Positions 58,784-64,000 of a stretch of DNA of 64,000 nucleotides are shown here, piece by piece. The notes under the pieces were generated by a model, which was not told where the DNA came from, did no database searches, and was given only the letters and a program-made list of their open reading frames with translations. Source of the DNA: Cloacimonetes bacterium UBA5210 (GTDB lineage: Bacteria; Cloacimonadota; Cloacimonadia; Cloacimonadales; Cloacimonadaceae); contig DHVK01000017.1 in NCBI GenBank assembly GCA_002412625.1, positions 1-64,000 of the forward strand. The letters run 5' to 3'. Every line of letters starts with the position of its first letter. Positions within the stretch are counted from its first letter, which is position 1. Made by a program: the position numbers and the translations under genes.

Positions 58784-60451
58784 TTACTCTGCCGTGATTT
58801 TGAAAAATGCTTTGCTTTCGGTGGGACTCAAGCTCAGGCTGGTCCCGCTAATACTTTTGAATAGGTTGTAATCCATTGTCGGATCATCAGTTTTGTAGAT
58901 GTTATATTTTCGGGCGTATGGAACCGCAGTCCAGTTCAGAAGGGGGATCCCGTTCATATTCAAGGAGATTTCAGCTTCCGGAGCGGCATACACGTGATTA
59001 GCATCACCGATCCAGAAATTATTCACCATGAGGTCGTTATCATCGTTACTGATCAGCGACCCGGCAAAGATCGCCACGCGGATGCGCCCGGTATGTCCGC
59101 TAAGAGGGATAGTGATGGTCTCTCCGGTCATCGGGATATCGTGTAATACATATTCGGAGCCATTGTTATTATACTCTCGCACCACATTTGCCACAGTCCA
59201 GCCAAATCCATCCCCGATCAGGATCGCGAGTTGGTCGTCCGTATTGCTGTAGTTTGGCGGGGTGCCTTCGGGAGTCTGGTTATAGCGCAGAACCGCGGCA
59301 TCGATCTTCAGCACATAGTTGTCCGAAGGAACGTTGAACAGAGGGGAGACCAAGTAGCCGCTCATATTGCCCCAGATGTTGATTCTGGCGGCTTTATCTG
59401 CCCCGGGGTAGTTTAGCCAATCGTCTTGTGCCCATTGGCTGCCATTCAGGTTTCCAAAGGTTATGGGATCACTCAGGACTCCGGAATAGTGAGTCCAGCC
59501 GGTGGGCGGGAATGTGCCATCGAAGGTCTCCAGATGAGGGTAATCCGTGATCGAGGGGTCGTCCATAGTGGTGAAGCTCCAGATGGGAGTATTGAAGGCG
59601 GGAGCGATATCGTTGATGGGAATTACTCTCCAATAATATGTAGTGGCATAGTCCAGCCGTTGCGCGGGAGTATAGCGGGTTTCGGCCATATTCAGCCCGT
59701 TAACCAGGTTTGAGGGGGGATTGTCCGTGCCCAACCACAGATTGTAGCTGTTTGGCATGCCGCCGTTGTGTTCCCAACGCAGGATGGTATCGATCGGCAC
59801 TTCAAGGGCAGCGTCGAGGGGGCTGAGCGCTGAGGCTGGAGGTGGCGGTTCGGTGGGAGAACTCATCAGCCAGATGTTGGGGCGGTGGTTTCTGCTACGG
59901 GTTCCGCTTGTAGTAGAGAAACTTGTTCCGGTTTTGTAAACCGCGCTATAGTTATCGGTAGCGGTAAACCGGAAGTTTGGGGGACCTCCGATTCTCGATC
60001 CATCCCGGTTTTCCCACAGAATTTCCAGATTCCAGCCGGGGCTTGGATTCCAGGTGTATGGAGTATCCAGGGTGATTTCCAGCCAACCGGGACCATTAAA
60101 AGCGATGCTTCCCGAAAAAACCAAGCTGTGATACAAGGGATTTTGATAGCTTGCGGAAGAATACTGACTGTCATAGAAGTATCCCATATATATCTGTTGG
60201 TTGTCCATGACATAATCAGTTTGGCTGTTTCCAACGTAGAAAGCGATTCTTTCGATGGTTTGTTGCTCAGTATAACCCGCGGCTTGCAATTCAGCATTGT
60301 CATAGAAGAATTTGCTCCAGCCAAAGTTGGCATAGCCATAAACAGGTACTTGGTTTTGGGTTCCGGTTCCGGCGCCGATGATGAAATCTCCGGCGAAAAG
60401 TGAGGATAGGCTTAGCACTAAGCCCAGGATGATGATAATTGTCTTCTGCAT
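58784..60451 (-). CDS. Secreted fibronectin-III / cleaved-adhesin-like protein
   Basis: The 555-aa precursor has a signal peptide (MQKTIIIILGLVLSLSSLFA). An N-domain (about 22-195) has the pattern of proteins of the 'T9SS/choice-of-anchor' group (FIIGAGTGTQNQVPVYGYANFGW). A fibronectin-III-like domain follows (about 205-300: STEPPPPASALSPLDAALEV, YNLWLGTDNPP, TTYYWRVIPIND). Next is a cleaved-adhesin/MAM-like beta sandwich (about 310-480: HLETFDGTFPPTGW, WAQDDWLNYPGADKAARI). The C-terminus lacks the YPNP sorting domain of its neighbours. AAAGGGGAAAAAC precedes the ATG; it is 11 bases downstream of the 60463 gene. Confidence 0.85.
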   Translation of the reverse strand: MQKTIIIILGLVLSLSSLFAGDFIIGAGTGTQNQVPVYGYANFGWSKFFYDNAELQAAGYTEQQTIERIAFYVGNSQTDYVMDNQQIYMGYFYDSQYSSASYQNPLYHSLVFSGSIAFNGPGWLEITLDTPYTWNPSPGWNLEILWENRDGSRIGGPPNFRFTATDNYSAVYKTGTSFSTTSGTRSRNHRPNIWLMSSPTEPPPPASALSPLDAALEVPIDTILRWEHNGGMPNSYNLWLGTDNPPSNLVNGLNMAETRYTPAQRLDYATTYYWRVIPINDIAPAFNTPIWSFTTMDDPSITDYPHLETFDGTFPPTGWTHYSGVLSDPITFGNLNGSQWAQDDWLNYPGADKAARINIWGNMSGYLVSPLFNVPSDNYVLKIDAAVLRYNQTPEGTPPNYSNTDDQLAILIGDGFGWTVANVVREYNNNGSEYVLHDIPMTGETITIPLSGHTGRIRVAIFAGSLISNDDNDLMVNNFWIGDANHVYAAPEAEISLNMNGIPLLNWTAVPYARKYNIYKTDDPTMDYNLFKSISGTSLSLSPTESKAFFKITAE

Positions 60452-60462
60452 GTTTTTCCCCT

Positions 60463-63400
60463 TTACTTAATCATGGTGATTTTACGGGTTTGGCTGTGTT
60501 CCGGGGTGACAAAACGAAGGTAATAGACTCCGCTGGCGACAGTGTTGTGGTGCTTGTCGGTGCCATCCCAGGCCACGGTGTACGAACCCGTGTGCATAAA
60601 CTCATTGATCAGTTCTTTTACCTTTTGCCCTCTGAGGTTGAAGATCTCGATCTTCACCGGGGCGGCTTTATCCAAAGTATATGATATGCTCGTATTTGGA
60701 TTGAAGGGATTCGGATAGACCTTGTTGATGCCGCTGTATGAAGCTGGAGCAGCGCTGTCATCAGTTGCAGAAGGGCTTACACCCCACCAATCCATGAGAT
60801 CATCCATCCACTGATGTCGGTGGGCGGGATTGCTCAACTGCGAGAAATCAAAGCTGAAATACAGGGTACGGAAAGATGGTGTTTCCACGCTGGTGGCTGC
60901 CACACCGTGGTAGAGATAGGCTTGACCGTTGATCGGGCCATCTTCAAAGGCATAGATATATTGAGCACCGATCTCCGGGTAGGGAACTGTATCGTAATAG
61001 GGGTCTCCGGCGGCGTTTTCCGGGAAGATGCAATCCGGGGTATTGGCATAGACCGGATATTCCATGTTCACTGTACCCACCGGGGTTCCGGGTAATGCCA
61101 GGATCGTGCCATGTTCGTAGGTAAAGCTGTTTGGTCCGGCAAGTCCGTTTGTGCCGCCCCCAAATCCGGTGGGAACATAGTATGTGCGGAAATAGCCGCT
61201 CATCATTCTGCGGATGTTGCTGGAATTTGGATGCGCATGCTGGCTGGAGGCAAGACCATCTGAGGAGAACCACAGATTGCGGGGATTTGCCATGGTGCCG
61301 GAATCCAGATAAGAGCTTAGCTGGCTGGCAAAATATTGCATTGCATCGTGGGCTGAGCCAGTATTGGCATAGGCTAGGATTCCTTTGTAGGTGGAAGGAA
61401 TCTGGTAGTTATCATATTCTTCCCAATTGTAGATGTCATAGTGGATGTTCAGTTCGGTCAGCAGGTTCTCATAGACCGGTAACTCGATGCGGTTATAATC
61501 CTGAGTGCCGCTGTAGGCGATCAGCACCTGGGCATCGGCCGTGGGGAGAACCTTGAAGCTGTAATGCTCATTGGGAGCGTTTGGGGGCAGAAGGGCGGAG
61601 TTGCCGGCGTTGTCCGTTGCCGCAAAATAGTATTGCACGGTGCTGCCCAAAGGCAGATTGACGATGTTGAATGCATAGTCGTTACCGCTAACCGATGTGG
61701 GTGCGGTTTGCTGCCAGCCGGAGCCGATGTTATAGTGCAGGGTGGCGGCGATGGGCATGCTCATATCGATCATGGTAGCAAGCAATTCCTGCTGCTGGAA
61801 GAAGGTGTTGCCCTTCGCTTTGTGGGTGATGATGGGCGCTTGTTCGTCGGCTCCGGAATAGAACAGGATGGCAAGGTTGTCGTGCAGCATGTTCCCTGCG
61901 GGTTCCACACCGATGTAGGTGTTGTTCTGTACTATCTCGCGCAGATACAAGAGCCCGGTATTTGCGGCTTGGTTTTGGATGGCGATAGTGGCGCTGGCGC
62001 CGTTATCGTGAGGAATGGTGGCTCCGGTTTGGCCGGTGGCAACAGTGTGATACTGCATCTTGAGGTAGCCGTTCTCGTGCAGGATAACTTGAAATTTCAG
62101 CAGATCCTGGGGGTTGGTTCCGGAGTGGAAGCGCAGGTCGTTCCATTGCACCACAGTATAGCGATTTGGTGCGCTACCGAAGGTCTGGAAATACACATCT
62201 CCGGTGCCTTCATCGGCATGCAGATCGTCCCAATATACGGCGATCAGCGCGGGCATCTGATTGTAGCCGGGAATCGGGTACATGTAGTTGAACATATTGC
62301 CGTCATTTTCCCAGCCATCGCTGGGATAATCCCTCTGCCAGCTATTCGGGGCCAGCAGGATTTCGCCATTGGTGTCGATGTAAGCAGTGCTATAGCTACT
62401 TCCATAGAAGGGGAAGGAAAAACCCAGGGGAATGGCTTCGCTGAAGTTATCATCGCCGTGGAAGCTGGGAACGCCGTACATGATGGACGAAGTTCCGGTT
62501 GCGCTGATCTCGATCCAATCAAAGGTGGGGCCAAGCGGATCGTTGCTATCGGCAAAGCGATACCCGAAGGTGTCCGGACCACCGGTTGTGTGGCGATAGA
62601 CCACCGTGCAGATCGCTTCATAAGTGTTGTTGTTTGGGTTTGAATCCGCTGAGCTGATGTTGAACACAAAGCGCAGAACGCCTTCTAAAAGGGGAGTGAA
62701 GCTATTCGGCATGCTCAGGCTGGCAGTTGCGCCGGGTTGCAAATCCACCATCTGACTGCGGGTATCGGAATGGAGCAAGACGTTCATTTCGTCATAGACC
62801 TGCAGGTCCACCGAGACAAAGTCGTTGTAAGGAGTCCATCCGGCGTTGCCGATGCTGAATTCCACGGTCATCGGTAAATTCTGATATTCTATGGGGCGGG
62901 GGCGTGTAACCCGGCTGATAAACAGGTCAACCGCAGGATCCTCCAGCACTACAACTTGCAGCGTGTCCATGGCAATCAACCCGGTATAAGCATCGTCCAG
63001 CGTAAAGACAATCTCTTCCACACCCACAAAACCAGGAGCGCTGAAGCTGACATCAAGGCCATCTATCTGCACGTTGATATTGGGGTTGGCTTCCGCGCTG
63101 ATGCTTGCCAGAGCGATGTTTGAGCTCACGATGTATTCGCTGAAGTTCATGAAATAGCTTTGACTGCTGAAAAAGCTGATCGACTCAGGAAGATTGAGCT
63201 CCGGGTCGATCGCGATTTCCTGGCCGACCTTCACGTCATCAATCAAAACGCCGTAGGTAGTGCATTGCCAGAAAAAGCCGATGTAGATGTTCAAACCGGC
63301 AAATTGGTTGAGGGATACGCTTGCCTGTTGATAGACGTTGTTCAGACCTTGCAGATTCAAGATCTGGGTGCTGAGTGCCCCGGGACTGGGAGTGGTGGTG

Positions 63401-63723
63401 GAAACAAAGACCTTCAGGTTTTCGCTGCCATACCAAGCGCGGGTATAAAACTCCAGGTTATCGCCCACATTAACTGAGATTTGGGGTGTTATCAGCCAAT
63501 CAGCGTTCTGATTTGGCAGATAGTTATCCACAAACGCTACCCGGCTGCCGCTGTGCGCGTTCGCATGCTGCAGATTGCGCCAGGTATTGCCGTCGCCGTC
63601 ATCCACGATGCTCCAGCCCGCGGGAAGGGTGCTGATGCCTTCAAAACCTTCGTCGATGTGCCACTGCGCAAAGAGCATGGTGGCGCAGATCAACAGAAGC
63701 GTTGTAACAATAATTGCCTTCAT
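60463..63723 (-). CDS. Large secreted choice-of-anchor J protein with C-terminal sorting domain
   Basis: The 1086-aa precursor has a signal peptide (MKAIIVTTLLLICATMLFAQ) and a choice-of-anchor J/MAM domain (about 20-165: HIDEGFEGISTLPAGWSIVDDGDGNTW, ADWLITPQISV). Ig/CARDB-like domains follow (about 170-370), then a nidogen-like segment (about 385-610: IPLGFSFPFYGSSYSTAYIDTNGE). A Rossmann-like region comes next (about 730-970: AQVLIAYSGTQDYNRIELPVYENLLTEL). The C-terminal FlgD/Por-type domain is KVYPNPFNPNTSISYTLDKA ... GVYYLRFVTPEHSQTRKITMIK. Probably displayed at the surface; a peptidase-like or adhesive role is possible but not shown. GAGGT precedes the ATG. Confidence 0.87.
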   Translation of the reverse strand: MKAIIVTTLLLICATMLFAQWHIDEGFEGISTLPAGWSIVDDGDGNTWRNLQHANAHSGSRVAFVDNYLPNQNADWLITPQISVNVGDNLEFYTRAWYGSENLKVFVSTTTPSPGALSTQILNLQGLNNVYQQASVSLNQFAGLNIYIGFFWQCTTYGVLIDDVKVGQEIAIDPELNLPESISFFSSQSYFMNFSEYIVSSNIALASISAEANPNINVQIDGLDVSFSAPGFVGVEEIVFTLDDAYTGLIAMDTLQVVVLEDPAVDLFISRVTRPRPIEYQNLPMTVEFSIGNAGWTPYNDFVSVDLQVYDEMNVLLHSDTRSQMVDLQPGATASLSMPNSFTPLLEGVLRFVFNISSADSNPNNNTYEAICTVVYRHTTGGPDTFGYRFADSNDPLGPTFDWIEISATGTSSIMYGVPSFHGDDNFSEAIPLGFSFPFYGSSYSTAYIDTNGEILLAPNSWQRDYPSDGWENDGNMFNYMYPIPGYNQMPALIAVYWDDLHADEGTGDVYFQTFGSAPNRYTVVQWNDLRFHSGTNPQDLLKFQVILHENGYLKMQYHTVATGQTGATIPHDNGASATIAIQNQAANTGLLYLREIVQNNTYIGVEPAGNMLHDNLAILFYSGADEQAPIITHKAKGNTFFQQQELLATMIDMSMPIAATLHYNIGSGWQQTAPTSVSGNDYAFNIVNLPLGSTVQYYFAATDNAGNSALLPPNAPNEHYSFKVLPTADAQVLIAYSGTQDYNRIELPVYENLLTELNIHYDIYNWEEYDNYQIPSTYKGILAYANTGSAHDAMQYFASQLSSYLDSGTMANPRNLWFSSDGLASSQHAHPNSSNIRRMMSGYFRTYYVPTGFGGGTNGLAGPNSFTYEHGTILALPGTPVGTVNMEYPVYANTPDCIFPENAAGDPYYDTVPYPEIGAQYIYAFEDGPINGQAYLYHGVAATSVETPSFRTLYFSFDFSQLSNPAHRHQWMDDLMDWWGVSPSATDDSAAPASYSGINKVYPNPFNPNTSISYTLDKAAPVKIEIFNLRGQKVKELINEFMHTGSYTVAWDGTDKHHNTVASGVYYLRFVTPEHSQTRKITMIK

Positions 63724-63737
63724 GATATATACCTCAT

Positions 63738-64000
63738 CTATTTAATCGAGATTTTTGGCTTTTCGATGTGCAGTGACCATTCGATGCCACCTGCCACATT
63801 GCCACCCAGAGCCCGGTTGTCGCCCCAGTAAATGGAGAGCAAGCCTCTGGTCTTTTGGGTGTAGCTGTTGTCGATGTTACCCAAGCCTATGTTTGTGTTT
63901 GTCCCCATGCAGACGAGCGCGACCTTTCTGCCGTCGATCCCGCCTTCCACCGTGATCTTGGAAAGTAGTTTTTGGTTGTTTTCGCACGAGAAGCTCTTGA
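63738..64000 (-). CDS. C-terminal part of an unidentified protein (truncated by window edge)
   Basis: The frame is open from the right edge (KSFSCENNQKLLSKITVEGG) for 86 codons to TAA at 63738-63740. The segment GGIDGRKVALVCMGTNTNIGLGN and GLLSIYWGDNRALGGNVAGGIEWSLHI suggests beta structure. It lies 14 bases upstream of the large secreted-protein gene in the same direction, so it likely belongs to the same operon. No family recognised. Confidence 0.65.
   Translation of the reverse strand, partial: KSFSCENNQKLLSKITVEGGIDGRKVALVCMGTNTNIGLGNIDNSYTQKTRGLLSIYWGDNRALGGNVAGGIEWSLHIEKPKISIK

Overview
The window looks like a chromosomal stretch of a Gram-negative, anaerobic member of the FCB superphylum, most likely Candidatus Cloacimonadota (WWE1) or a close relative. 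This is an inference. It rests on an LpxC-FabZ fusion inside a lipid A operon, a serine palmitoyltransferase-like enzyme very similar to those of Bacteroidetes, secreted proteins with FlgD/Por-like C-terminal domains, a tungsten/molybdenum aldehyde:ferredoxin oxidoreductase with its polyferredoxin, a split glycine decarboxylase (GcvPA/GcvPB) and a Na+-decarboxylase beta subunit. No phage, insertion sequence, CRISPR array or defence island is visible.

Layout. Bases 1-24600 are almost entirely minus-strand: ATP-type PEP carboxykinase, glycogen phosphorylase, serine palmitoyltransferase, AI-2E-type permease, a stand-alone cNMP-binding protein, Pcm, SurE, a lipoprotein, tRNA-Leu(UAA), SecG, an EamA transporter, a THUMP rRNA methyltransferase, an acyl-CoA synthetase, an M16 peptidase, a TPP-riboswitch-controlled thiamine operon (thi4-thiE-thiC-thiD), a YgiQ radical SAM protein and a cold-shock protein. 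Bases 24790-56380 are plus-strand. First comes a seven-gene run: receiver domain, GNAT/FemAB-like protein, Ddl, unknown exported protein, FecR protein, large outer-membrane protein and CHASE2 adenylate cyclase. Then ferredoxin-AOR, gcvPA-gcvPB-skp-lpxD-lpxC/fabZ-lpxA, oadB-cdd-pflX-like-amiC-histidine kinase-DUF512, and ribH-nusB-GT2-radical SAM/SPASM-PQQ-like-DUF4159-lpxH-cyclophilin-PNPOx-small ORF. Bases 56460-64000 hold ppnP and a group of secreted proteins.

How the genes fit together. Much of the window builds or monitors the cell envelope: lipid A (lpxD, lpxC/fabZ, lpxA, lpxH), a probable sphingolipid base (spt), peptidoglycan (ddl, amiC), outer-membrane protein chaperoning (skp, SecG) and surface proteins with sorting domains. 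Signalling is scattered: an orphan receiver, a sensorless histidine kinase, an adenylate cyclase and a DNA-binding-domain-less cNMP receptor. Central metabolism is represented by PckA, glycogen phosphorylase, glycine cleavage, AOR and a Na+ decarboxylase subunit.

The most unusual signal is in the intergenic DNA, which carries at least four families of short structured repeats. One is a three-way-junction element whose arms differ in sequence while the fold is kept. Another is a gapless 58-bp degenerate element found five times, each copy about 45-90 bp upstream of a putative -35 box. The third is a MITE-like composite present twice, and the fourth a long bulged hairpin present twice. These are the best candidates for something undescribed.
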